Assembly (NCBI RefSeq): GCF_015354345.1
Contig: NZ_JADKYS010000001.1
Coordinates: 372,001 to 436,000, forward strand
Reading direction: 5' to 3'
DNA: 64,000 bases
Source: Methylophilus sp. 14
GTDB taxonomy: Bacteria; Pseudomonadota; Gammaproteobacteria; Burkholderiales; Methylophilaceae
Shown here in pieces: positions 46,496 through 55,333 of the stretch. Numbering within the stretch: position 1 is the first letter of the stretch; every line of letters starts with the position of its first letter. A model generated the notes under the pieces. It ran no database searches. It saw nothing but the letters and a program-made list of their open reading frames with translations, and was not told where the DNA came from. The translations under genes were made by a program, and so were the position numbers.

Positions 46496-47380
46496 TTACA
46501 TTTCAGCAATCAGTTGTAATTGCTCTAGATACTCTTTATTGCTCTTGGATAGCCAGTTAATGACGCGTGCATTGTTCAGAATCGTTTTGATATGTGTTTT
46601 GATAATGGTCAGTTGAAGGTTGTCAGGGCCGTAGCTTTCTTCTAAGAGTTTCGTGTCGGCCTGAACCAAGGCTAATTCTTTTTCCAGCTGTTGAAGACTT
46701 TCAAGAGCGCTACTGTTTTTTGCAGCTTTTAGTTTATTGCTTTCTACGAGCTGGTCGGGCGGAGTTGCATGAAGCATCGCCATGGCGAACTTCAAAGAGT
46801 AATTATTCAGATTGATCATGATGTTCGCAACATCTATCTGCCGGAAAGCTTTCATGCACTTAAGGACAGGAAACACTCTTTTTGGCACGGGCTTATCGGC
46901 CAGCAGGGTTGCAACCTCGTCACAAATGCCATTCAGTAATCGAAAGCGCTCACGAATAGCATCCACTGAAATGCCGAGTGCTGCAGCCAGAGTTTTTGCA
47001 TCGACGCCATTTTCATGCGCCTGTACGATCATTCGATGTTCCTGAATGGACGAAAGCCGATTGACACTTTTGTTATAGGTATACCCCTCATCGTCCTTGG
47101 AAATCAGGCATGTCGCTTCCTGAATATTCAGGTCTTTCATTGCCTCAGCGCGAAGGTGCCCATCCAACAGCAGAAATTTATCTTTATGTTCCGGATGCTG
47201 GATCACAACGAGAGGTTCGACCAGGCCAATCGCTTTGATGGAGATTTTTATTTGCTGATACTTGGTGCCGTTCTTGATCGTAGGCGCTAATGGTTGAGAG
47301 TAAATCAATCGATCAACTGGGATCTTGATCGTGTGATTTTCAAAGCCCAGATGCACCTGTTTTTGAGATGGCTGGGTCAT
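46496..47380 (-). CDS. ParB-like protein with RepB C-terminal domain (second of two)
   Basis: A 294-residue ParB/RepB-type protein. The ParB N-terminal domain has LLDGHLRAEAM in place of the usual GERR box, then an HTH (AAALGISVDAIRERF), and a RepB-like C-terminal helical domain. It overlaps the first ParB-like gene by four bases. Classical ParB works with ParA in plasmid or chromosome segregation; no ParA is present here, so another role, possibly with the recombinase, is likely. Confidence 0.8.
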   Translation of the reverse strand: MTQPSQKQVHLGFENHTIKIPVDRLIYSQPLAPTIKNGTKYQQIKISIKAIGLVEPLVVIQHPEHKDKFLLLDGHLRAEAMKDLNIQEATCLISKDDEGYTYNKSVNRLSSIQEHRMIVQAHENGVDAKTLAAALGISVDAIRERFRLLNGICDEVATLLADKPVPKRVFPVLKCMKAFRQIDVANIMINLNNYSLKFAMAMLHATPPDQLVESNKLKAAKNSSALESLQQLEKELALVQADTKLLEESYGPDNLQLTIIKTHIKTILNNARVINWLSKSNKEYLEQLQLIAEM

Positions 47381-48264
47381 AGGTGACCTCCGCTGCGCGC
47401 AAAGTCCAGTAAGGGTTTTGGCACACGATTTAGACTCTCTGATTTAAGCAGCTCGCAAAACTCCTTATCAGCATAAAGCTCTTTGAAAATTTGTTGAGCA
47501 AGCAAGATGGTGTTTTTTGCATGCTCGGATTTTTTCTGAATGAGTCTGTGCCTCTCGGTATCTTCCTGGTATAGCTTGGCTAATTCTTCTGTACTCAGTT
47601 TTTTTGATGGTTTGTTGAGGCCGAAGGCTCCAATGGGTCGACTCTTGCCACTACGAATACGCTGTTCCAGGATTCGACGCGCAGCACTGATTTTCTTACC
47701 TTTGAGTTCGCCTCGTTCATAGGCTTCAAGCAAAAGCATTTGAGCATCTGAATCACTCACACGTGATATTTCAACAGCGAGATTCAGGGGGATGTGACCC
47801 GCTTCTGCGGCAGCCAAAAGTCTTCGTTCACCCTTTTCCAGAAGAAGGGTCACGTTATTGACCCAGGCTGTTGTGTAGCCAATTTTCCTGGCGATATCAG
47901 CATCACCGTATCCACGTTTTTGCAAGTTACTGATCTGGTCCATCATTTCACTGGCTCTTGGTGTGCGACGAGCAATATTTTCAACAATACTCATCACATA
48001 GCCGGTCTCACTATCAACATCAATAATGATGGCGGGGACCATTGCTTGCCCTAACATCTGGAAAGACTCTAATCTTCCCTGGCCACATACCAGAGCATAG
48101 CGCTCATCGGCAGGGTCTCCCAGTCGTCTCACCGTGATTGGTCGTTTAAGACCAACCTTGTCGATGTTTTCCGTGATTGACTTATGAATTCTGGCATTCC
48201 GGACCCTAGGATTCGCAATCTTTATTGAGTCGATCGGAATCATTTGTATGGCGGTTTTAGTCAT
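47377..48264 (-). CDS. ParB-like protein (first of two)
   Basis: A 295-residue ParB-domain protein with the box II-like CGQGRLESF, the ENIARR motif and an HTH (DIARKIGYTTAWVNNVTLLL). The C-terminal third is charged and helical. It overlaps the serine recombinase by one base and the second ParB-like gene by four. It is only distantly similar to its neighbour, which argues for two specialised subunits and against a recent duplication. Confidence 0.82.
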   Translation of the reverse strand: MTKTAIQMIPIDSIKIANPRVRNARIHKSITENIDKVGLKRPITVRRLGDPADERYALVCGQGRLESFQMLGQAMVPAIIIDVDSETGYVMSIVENIARRTPRASEMMDQISNLQKRGYGDADIARKIGYTTAWVNNVTLLLEKGERRLLAAAEAGHIPLNLAVEISRVSDSDAQMLLLEAYERGELKGKKISAARRILEQRIRSGKSRPIGAFGLNKPSKKLSTEELAKLYQEDTERHRLIQKKSEHAKNTILLAQQIFKELYADKEFCELLKSESLNRVPKPLLDFARSGGHL

Positions 48265-49835
48265 TAAGCAACCTCCTTGAGAGCTTCACGACTGGTCAAT
48301 TGATAAAACAATTCCAGTGTGTCGACGCGGTAAACATCCAATGTAAAAGTGTTGAACTCGTTGAAAGGGAGAGTTTCTGGGGAGAAGTCCGTAAGGGGCA
48401 AAACGTAATAATCAAATATCGTTGTATTGCATGGAGCCATTCGCACCACAATGGTTATGTCAGGTTTAAGGCTGCTATCTAACCTGATGATCCAACGGTT
48501 TCTGCCATTCTGGCCAAGCTTGCATCTCGCTATGACTAGCGAGATCGTGAGTTCACCATTGACCGTAAACAGGCCGTTATCAGTGTTTGAGGTAACCCAG
48601 CCGCCACGGTTTTCGATGTTGGATGTTATTTCTGAAATCAGATCTGGGTATCGTTTACGTAATGTCCGATTGATTTCAAGGTACGCGTAATCACGACGAG
48701 GATGGAATCCGATCAGGCTGTATGCACGTAACAGAGTGCCAAAGCGATTACGGTAAGTCATGCTCGATGGAGCGTCATCCTCTTCATCAATAATGATCGC
48801 GGACAGCGCGCCATGACGCGCCAAGATGGCTTTCAGGATATCAAGCATATGGCTGTCATCCAGGTGTTTGGACCTTTTCTCAATGACAGCCTGAACTTTC
48901 CAGAATGTTTCAATCGGAACGATTGCTTCAAAAGCGCCATCTTTGCGAACCCATTTCGATGGGTCATTTTTCTCAAGCCTCATTTTCAGTTTGAATGAGA
49001 TGCGATTGAAAACGTTATTGCCTATGTACTTTTCATTGGTAAGTATTTGGTGGACTACCGCACGGGTCCACGGTCGCCCCGTTTCTGAAATGATTTTTTG
49101 ATTATTGAGGAGGTTGGCGATATCACGCTCGGGCATGCCATCGTGAAGAAATAACCGATATATGAAATTTACTGTTTCTATTTCTTCAGGTGGCCCCGGG
49201 ACAAGTAATATCCGGTCAGTTTGAATGCTCTTGTGTTCGCCACGTTTCAGCATTCCCTTTATGTTGTGATTTTCATCAACAAGCTGACGACGCAGACCAT
49301 AACCTGGGGATCCGCCTTGGCGGTAGCCTTTTTTAATCAGTGTGGTTTGACCGACGAAAACCTTGACTGACAGTTCGCGCGAATATTCCGCAGCCATACT
49401 ACGTTTGATATTTTTGATAATGGTGGATTGTAGAGAGCCATCATTACTAAACTGCTCAGCACAATAAATGACTTGAATCCCATTTCTTTTGCAGGTTTGT
49501 TCATACATCGCGGCTTCATCAGGGTCGGGAAATCGCCCCCATCTGCTGACGTCATAAACAAGAATGGCACGGTATTCAATATCAGGCTTCTGGACATCAC
49601 TCAGCAGTTGCTGAAGCTGCTGTCGACCATCAATTCTAAGACCGCTTTTACCAGCATCCGCATAAGTCTTGATGATACGCATCCCATGGCGCCTAGCGTA
49701 ATCGGCAATAGCAAGTTGTTGGTTCTCTGTGGAGTAACGCTGATGTTCAGTCGACATGCGTACATACTGCGCAACTGGTATGTCAGCATCGGCTCTGTTT
49801 TCTATACTGCTTATGTTGTTTTGGTAAGACACCAT
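48264..49835 (-). CDS. Large serine recombinase
   Basis: A recombinase of about 523 residues. The N-terminal resolvase catalytic domain has S28 in YVRMSTEHQ and the VYDVSRWGR motif; a recombinase domain follows (about 185-300: GYRQGGSPGYG, DIANLLN). There is no visible Cys-rich zinc ribbon; the C-terminal 150 residues differ from phage integrases. GGAG lies a few bases before ATG 49835 and the adjacent GTG. It is first of an operon with two ParB-like genes. It could integrate or invert DNA; its site is unknown. Confidence 0.88.
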   Translation of the reverse strand: MVSYQNNISSIENRADADIPVAQYVRMSTEHQRYSTENQQLAIADYARRHGMRIIKTYADAGKSGLRIDGRQQLQQLLSDVQKPDIEYRAILVYDVSRWGRFPDPDEAAMYEQTCKRNGIQVIYCAEQFSNDGSLQSTIIKNIKRSMAAEYSRELSVKVFVGQTTLIKKGYRQGGSPGYGLRRQLVDENHNIKGMLKRGEHKSIQTDRILLVPGPPEEIETVNFIYRLFLHDGMPERDIANLLNNQKIISETGRPWTRAVVHQILTNEKYIGNNVFNRISFKLKMRLEKNDPSKWVRKDGAFEAIVPIETFWKVQAVIEKRSKHLDDSHMLDILKAILARHGALSAIIIDEEDDAPSSMTYRNRFGTLLRAYSLIGFHPRRDYAYLEINRTLRKRYPDLISEITSNIENRGGWVTSNTDNGLFTVNGELTISLVIARCKLGQNGRNRWIIRLDSSLKPDITIVVRMAPCNTTIFDYYVLPLTDFSPETLPFNEFNTFTLDVYRVDTLELFYQLTSREALKEVA

Positions 49836-49853
49836 TACTCCACACACCAGCAA

Positions 49854-50414
49854 AAGAGCCTCTTATGCTTCCATCGTTTAATGATATTTAGATGACGGTT
49901 TGATGAAGGTTGGTGATGACTCAATAAAAGATGAAAAGTGGTAAGTTTGTCCTACAAAACTCAAATATGCTGAATTGATTTTGCGATGTATAAATTTTTA
50001 ATCAATTCTAACAGCTTGAGTTATACCTAGCCTTTTGCTATCGCCGCGACCGAGCGAGAGTTGATTTCGATATCAACATGCTCACCATTCCCACAAAATA
50101 TCATTTAAAGAAGCTACCTAATAATGCTTGAAAGGGATCACTCCATATGGCACAAAATAGTCACCTTCGTTTTAGCATCAGCTCCATATGTAGAAAATGT
50201 AAAGATGTGAAAATAAATCCTCTTTAGTTTTCAGAGTCTTTAGGCCTTACGTTCCATGAATTTTACTTATTTAATTTCCAAGGGACTCGATAAATCAACT
50301 TTGAAACATCATGTAACTTAAAAGGCGTCATTGCAAAATGTTGCCTCAAACATCTTTTTAATGGACCAGTCAGGCCATGTAGATAAATCGCAAATACATT
50401 ATTAATATGCGAGG
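49854..50414. other. Island edge: intergenic region without genes
   Basis: About 560 bases, mostly AT-rich, between the divergent recombinase and DUF2946 genes. The only structure I see is an imperfect inverted repeat around TTGAT/ATCAA at 50062-50078, a possible recombinase or regulator site. The right border of the accessory island must lie here or close by. No transposon end matching 27815-27854 was found. Confidence 0.5.
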
Positions 50415-50849
50415 ATGTTTACAAAGGCGCTCACAAAAGTCGTTGCTAAGCTCGCAGTAGCGGCGATGCTTATGGTGAGTCTTGTGCCTACGCTCACCCT
50501 TGCATTTCCTGCACAAAATAGTAAGAGTTTTGCCCAAGAGATCTGCTCCAGACAATCTGGCAAGTTACTAATTACAGTCATCACCACTCAAGGCAAGCAA
50601 CGACCAACTCTGATTGACTACCAGCCCTCACAAAAGCCTGTCTCACTCTCTCATCACTTGAACCATTGTCCATTTTGCTACATGGCCTTGGATAACATTT
50701 TTATCCCCGAAGCAGATCCCACCGCCTCACTTTTTCAGCAACCGCAAGCGAATAACACATTCAGGCACTATCAAGCACCTTCTTCTCCCAGTGTTTATCA
50801 GACTGCGAATAGTCCCCGGGCTCCACCCCTCACTCTAGTTTCGATTTAA
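50415..50849 (+). CDS. DUF2946 family protein
   Basis: A 144-residue secreted or membrane-anchored protein: hydrophobic N-terminal segment (about 12-32) and the family's CPFC motif preceded by His residues (HHLNHCPFC), ending RAPPLTLVSI-like. DUF2946 genes are usually found beside copper receptors and copper resistance genes, which fits the receptor locus downstream. The CPFC/His cluster is a likely metal site. Confidence 0.75.
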   Translation: MFTKALTKVVAKLAVAAMLMVSLVPTLTLAFPAQNSKSFAQEICSRQSGKLLITVITTQGKQRPTLIDYQPSQKPVSLSHHLNHCPFCYMALDNIFIPEADPTASLFQQPQANNTFRHYQAPSSPSVYQTANSPRAPPLTLVSI

Positions 50850-50913
50850 CGCTCCACTGAGAGTGGAGGGATTTGAAGCTGCGTCTCTATATGGGCGCTG
50901 ATGGAGTTATCAC

Positions 50914-51141
50914 GTGATTTTTATCAACCTAGAGGCCATGATTTTTGCCAAGCAGGTGGAGTGGAATCGCCACATCACTATAAAAGAGATTGCTGAGGCG
51001 ACCGGCATCAGCCGTACAACTCTGCATCGCATATCTACAAATCCCCATCACAACACTTGTACTGATCACATCGCCAAACTTTGTGTGTACTTTGGTTGTG
51101 ACATCAATGCTCTGATCAGTTGGAAGTCGAATCAAGATTAA
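50914..51141 (+). CDS. Small XRE/HTH regulator
   Basis: A 75-residue protein consisting almost wholly of a Cro/C1-type helix-turn-helix (ITIKEIAEATGISRTTLHRI) and a short tail (CVYFGCDINALISW). GTG 50914 is the start because related single-domain regulators begin at that distance from the HTH. It might regulate the secreted-protein and receptor genes downstream. Confidence 0.75.
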   Translation: MIFINLEAMIFAKQVEWNRHITIKEIAEATGISRTTLHRISTNPHHNTCTDHIAKLCVYFGCDINALISWKSNQD

Positions 51142-51216
51142 TGCTTGCGATATCAACTTTAGTAGCTAAAGAAAAATTGCTAACAACAACGATAAAAATT
51201 TGAGGATAAGTTCAAT

Positions 51217-51972
51217 ATGAAAAAAACACTATTAGCCCTGGCATTGCTCGGTTTAACCCAAAGCGCCTGGGCGCATTTAAGTTATACCGGCCGTGATTTT
51301 GGCACATTCTCAGGTCTGGCTGATGCCAGCAATAGCATCACCACAACTGCCACCAACAACTATGCCTGGGCAGATGCCGCCAGCGGTAACTTGGGTGACA
51401 GCCATGGTGCTCGCGCCTTTCGTTTTACCTTGCAGAACGCAGCATGGGTAGATTTCACTGTCGATGCTGTTTCAGCGGATTTACTGCCTGCATTCTCCAT
51501 TTATGCTGGCCTCGGTGCTGTGCGCACAGGCGGTGTGTGGCCGGGCACACAGACCAGTGCTGATTATGACAGCTCGGCAGCTTCTACCGTCTGGCGTGAT
51601 GGTTGGGCACAAGCCAACCTGGGGGCAGGTAAAACCTCTGCGGACACCGATGGTGTCTGGAACGCACTGGGTGATTGGAAAATGGGCGGTGACGGTGATG
51701 CTGCCGGTGATGACAGCGTGCTCAGCAGTTTTGTTTATCAAGGATCTGCTACCACGACGACTGACATTGTGACTGGCCGCTTTTTGCTAGGTGCCGGTGA
51801 CTACACCATCATGATCGGTGGCAATAACAGCAACATCGTGGCTGGCCCATTTAGCTATAGCGCATTGCTGAATGTCTCTGCCGTACCTGAGCCTGAAAAC
51901 ATGGCATTGATCATGGCTGGCCTGTCTTTGGTCGGGTGGCAAGTGCGTCGTCGTCAACAGGTGAGCAAGTAA
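51217..51972 (+). CDS. PEP-CTERM sorted secreted protein 1
   Basis: A 251-residue exported protein with a signal peptide ending AWA, so the mature chain would begin with His (HLSYTGRDF). The C-terminus is a full PEP-CTERM signal: VPEPEN, a hydrophobic helix and RRRQQ. Such signals are processed by an exosortase. The body is Gly/Ala/Ser/Thr-rich and beta-structured. AGGA lies before the ATG. It precedes a second PEP-CTERM gene and a copper-type receptor. Confidence 0.82.
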   Translation: MKKTLLALALLGLTQSAWAHLSYTGRDFGTFSGLADASNSITTTATNNYAWADAASGNLGDSHGARAFRFTLQNAAWVDFTVDAVSADLLPAFSIYAGLGAVRTGGVWPGTQTSADYDSSAASTVWRDGWAQANLGAGKTSADTDGVWNALGDWKMGGDGDAAGDDSVLSSFVYQGSATTTTDIVTGRFLLGAGDYTIMIGGNNSNIVAGPFSYSALLNVSAVPEPENMALIMAGLSLVGWQVRRRQQVSK

Positions 51973-52029
51973 GTGTTTAAATCCGGGCAGGAGCATGATG
52001 CTTTTGCCCATCAACTTTGGAGAAGAAAA

Positions 52030-52749
52030 ATGACTTTTTTGAAAAAAACATTAGCGCTAGGCCTACTTACATTGGCTACCTCACCGGCTTTTGCGGCGGT
52101 ATCAACTTATAACGTTACCACCACCTGGTTTGAGCCCGATACGCAACCAAAGAACTCAATTTTTGAGGGTTCATTTAGCTATGACTCTGTGTCTAAAACA
52201 ATTACTAGCCTGGCGGGTAAATTGAGTGAGTCAATGACCGGCAGTAATGCTTCCAATATGACCTGGCTTGATTTGAATTACCAGTTGGTGTCCTGGTATG
52301 ACGCGACGTTGGGCGGTACTTTTGCGGCGACGTTTAAAAACAACAGTACCAGTACCTTCTGGACTGGCGCAGGTGGCAACGGCTGGTCACCAGAGTCCGG
52401 CATTGCCAACGGCGGCGTGTATGCGGGTTTTCCACGTGCGGGCAATAACCCAGGCAATGCCTATGCATTAATTTTTGTGCCAGACAGCCCCTTAACCACA
52501 TTGACTCAGGCGCAAATCAACAAACTGGCTTATGCCGATTGTGCACCGGGCGGCATGATGGGTGCAGTCTGTATGACAGGCACCTCGGCTGCAGGCTACG
52601 GTGATGTTGGAACTATGAGTGGTTACCCAGTAAGCCAGGTGATTTCACTGGTGACTGTACCCGTTCCTGAAGCGAGTTCTTATGCCATGTTGAGTATTGG
52701 GTTGGCAGTGACTGGCATGATGGTACGCCGTCGTCGCGAGCAGGTATAG
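52030..52749 (+). CDS. PEP-CTERM sorted secreted protein 2
   Basis: A 239-residue exported protein: signal peptide ending AFAA, a beta-rich Gly/Thr/Ser body, and a PEP-CTERM-like tail (VPEASS, hydrophobic helix, RRRREQV). In the motif the usual P of PEP is followed by E and A, a common variant. ATG 52030 is taken because it begins the signal peptide. It lies between PEP-CTERM protein 1 and the receptor; function unknown. Confidence 0.78.
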   Translation: MTFLKKTLALGLLTLATSPAFAAVSTYNVTTTWFEPDTQPKNSIFEGSFSYDSVSKTITSLAGKLSESMTGSNASNMTWLDLNYQLVSWYDATLGGTFAATFKNNSTSTFWTGAGGNGWSPESGIANGGVYAGFPRAGNNPGNAYALIFVPDSPLTTLTQAQINKLAYADCAPGGMMGAVCMTGTSAAGYGDVGTMSGYPVSQVISLVTVPVPEASSYAMLSIGLAVTGMMVRRRREQV

Positions 52750-52766
52750 GCTCGTATTGTTGTGAT

Positions 52767-52798
52767 AAATGGCAAATGCAAATGCATTTGCCATTTTT
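52767..52798 (+). terminator. Hairpin/terminator directly before the second receptor gene
   Basis: A perfect 13-base stem (52767-52779 with 52784-52796) with a four-base loop is followed by T residues. It ends only 11 bases before the receptor ATG. As well as terminating the PEP-CTERM transcript it could control access to the receptor's ribosome-binding site. Confidence 0.7.
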
Positions 52799-52809
52799 AT
52801 GGAAAAACA

Positions 52810-55095
52810 ATGAAATTATTCATATCACTAGCATGCGTATGCCAGCTGTTTCCTGTATTGACCCATGCCGAACTTAATACGCATGGGGAAGAAACAATAG
52901 AGCTCATGCCCGTAGAGGTGTTAGAAGGCCGTGTGTTTAAAGGGCGCGTGTTGAACGCAAAAGATATTCAGCGACAGTCCGTAAATAGTAGCGATACCGC
53001 TAAGTTGCTGGAAGAAATTCCGGGAGTTAGCACTTATAGCGCAGGTGGTATTTCCAGTTTACCCGCCATTCATGGCTTTGCCGATGACCGCAACCGCACG
53101 CAGGTGGATGGCATGGACTTAATGAGTGCCTGCCCCAATCATATGAATCCTGCCTTGTCGTTTATTAATCCTGGCCAGGTCAGGAGCATTCAGGTGTATA
53201 CAGGCGTTGCACCTGTAAGTGCTGGCGGTGACAGCATCGGCAGTACGATACAGGTCAATTCAGCTCGCCCGCGTTTTGCGAATGATGACCAGGATTATGT
53301 GACTTTCGGCCAGTTGGGTACGTTTTACCGCAGCAATGGGGCGGCCAGAGGCGGCAATCTGTCTATGGGGGCAGCAACGCGACAGTTCAGCCTGGCTTAT
53401 ACGGACTCTTACGCCGATGCTAATAATTACCAGGCCGCTGGAAAGTTTAAAAAACCCATTCTGCAAACGACACCAACGGAAGACAGGCCCGGCGAAAAAG
53501 AGGTGGCAAGTTCTGGCTTTCGTCGCTCACGTAATCGTGATCTAGGCCTAGCCTGGAACCTCAATGACAAGCACCTGTTTGAACTCAAGTGGGGTGAGCA
53601 AAGCATAGACTGGGAGGGATTCCCTAATCAGCGCATGGATATGGTCTCTAGTGAGCCGGACCCAAGTACGGGGTCTTATATGCTGAACACTAAAAAACCC
53701 GCCAATGTGAACCGTACTTTAAATGGCCACTATCTGGGTGCCTATGACTGGGGCGAGCTAGAGGCGCGCTATTTTCACCAGGATACCCATCACGCTATGG
53801 ATATGCTGCGTAGCCGTTACATCGCCATGTATATGCCCATGTTGAGTGATGCAGAGACTGACGGCGGTAGTCTGAAGGCCAATATTCTTTTAAATAGCCG
53901 CGATACACTGAGAGTGGGGGCTGAGTTTCAGAATTATCGACTGGATGACTGGTGGCCAGCTTTGGATGCCGGTCCTTCCATGGGGCCGAACAGTTTCTGG
54001 AATATCCGCAATGGTAGAAGAGATCGCCTCGGTGTATATGGCGAGTGGGAATCGGTTTGGAATGAAGAGTGGGTGACTTTGCTGGGCTTGCGTACCGATA
54101 GAGTCAAGTCCTCTGCGGGCCAGGTGCAAGGGTATTCTGCGACTTATAACCTGGACGGTTTTGGATTCGGTGCGACTAGATTCAACAATGGTGATCGCAG
54201 CCAAACCAATCAGCACTACGACTTGACGGCCTTGCTTAAATATCAGCCTGACCAGAGCCAGTCTTATGAGCTGGGCTTTGCCAGAAAAACACGATCCCCC
54301 AATTTGTATGAGCTATATGCCTGGTCTGCCAATACCATGGCGGCTTTGATGAACAACTTTGCCGGGGACGGCAACGGATATGTCGGCAATCCTGACTTGA
54401 AGCCAGAGGTCGCCTACACCCTGAGTCTAGGGGCAGACTGGCATGATGCCAGCCGCGAAAAGTGGTTCGTCAAAACAACTGCCTATGCGACGTATGTGAA
54501 TAACTATATTGATGCAAAGCGTTTGCAAAACAGTGTATCGGCTGGCAGCGGTTGCAACGGTACGAACGTCACGGCTACCAATTGCTATGTGTTACTGCAA
54601 TACCAGAATGTAGATGCCATGCTGTATGGGCTGGATCTCTCAGGCAGCTACCAACTTGGCAGCCTGCCGAATATAGGCAGCTTTTCAACGACAGGCGTCG
54701 TTAGTTATGTGCGTGGCAATAACGAGACTACAGGCGGCCACCTCTATCACATAATGCCGATCAACGCTAAAGCGGCATTGCAACACCAGCTAGGTAAATG
54801 GACTAACCGTTTTGAAGTGCAAAGTGTTGCTGAAAAAGAAAGAGTATCAGAAGTGCGTAACGAAATGGTGACGCCAGGTTATAGCATTTATCACCTGCGT
54901 AGCAGTTATGAGTGGCAACATGCACGTCTCGATTTTTCTATTGAAAACCTTTTCAATAAGTTTTATCTACTGCCATTGGGTGGGGCTTATGTGGCCGAAG
55001 GGAATTCCATGCGCACTGGCGGTGCAGCCTCTTATGGGATGAACGTGCCAGGTATGGGGCGTTCAGCCAATATTGCAATCACCTTTTTTTACTAG
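52810..55095 (+). CDS. TonB-dependent receptor, OprC/NosA-like, probable copper receptor (paralogue 2)
   Basis: A complete 761-residue receptor with signal peptide (LTHA), plug and barrel ending in FFY. It is nearly identical through most of its length to the partial receptor at 1-2279, with the same CPNHM (CxxxM) plug motif and the same HHAMDM (HxM) barrel motif. The N-terminal 40 residues differ. ATG 52810 is chosen because earlier in-frame codons fall in the hairpin. The gene stands last after DUF2946, HTH and two PEP-CTERM genes, probably a copper-responsive set. Confidence 0.9.
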   Translation: MKLFISLACVCQLFPVLTHAELNTHGEETIELMPVEVLEGRVFKGRVLNAKDIQRQSVNSSDTAKLLEEIPGVSTYSAGGISSLPAIHGFADDRNRTQVDGMDLMSACPNHMNPALSFINPGQVRSIQVYTGVAPVSAGGDSIGSTIQVNSARPRFANDDQDYVTFGQLGTFYRSNGAARGGNLSMGAATRQFSLAYTDSYADANNYQAAGKFKKPILQTTPTEDRPGEKEVASSGFRRSRNRDLGLAWNLNDKHLFELKWGEQSIDWEGFPNQRMDMVSSEPDPSTGSYMLNTKKPANVNRTLNGHYLGAYDWGELEARYFHQDTHHAMDMLRSRYIAMYMPMLSDAETDGGSLKANILLNSRDTLRVGAEFQNYRLDDWWPALDAGPSMGPNSFWNIRNGRRDRLGVYGEWESVWNEEWVTLLGLRTDRVKSSAGQVQGYSATYNLDGFGFGATRFNNGDRSQTNQHYDLTALLKYQPDQSQSYELGFARKTRSPNLYELYAWSANTMAALMNNFAGDGNGYVGNPDLKPEVAYTLSLGADWHDASREKWFVKTTAYATYVNNYIDAKRLQNSVSAGSGCNGTNVTATNCYVLLQYQNVDAMLYGLDLSGSYQLGSLPNIGSFSTTGVVSYVRGNNETTGGHLYHIMPINAKAALQHQLGKWTNRFEVQSVAEKERVSEVRNEMVTPGYSIYHLRSSYEWQHARLDFSIENLFNKFYLLPLGGAYVAEGNSMRTGGAASYGMNVPGMGRSANIAITFFY

Positions 55096-55333
55096 ATCGA
55101 ATAAACTGCCTAGATTAGCTATCCTAATATCCAGCGAGAGAGGCAAAATTACGGCTTACCAGTGTTTAATAAATTCGTGGCGATTCATACAAAATTAGTG
55201 GTGACTCAAAAATCAATCGATCAGGCATTTACACGAATTTTATGACTGTCTCGCATAATATATACAATTTTTTTACGTCATTTAATTAAGAATACGGCTC
55301 CCTAAAGAAATTAAGTATGGTGAGGTGTATTAA

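Noticed and set aside
50062-50078. Imperfect inverted repeat as a definite recombinase site
   Set aside because: Too short and degenerate to claim; kept only as a note in the intergenic description.
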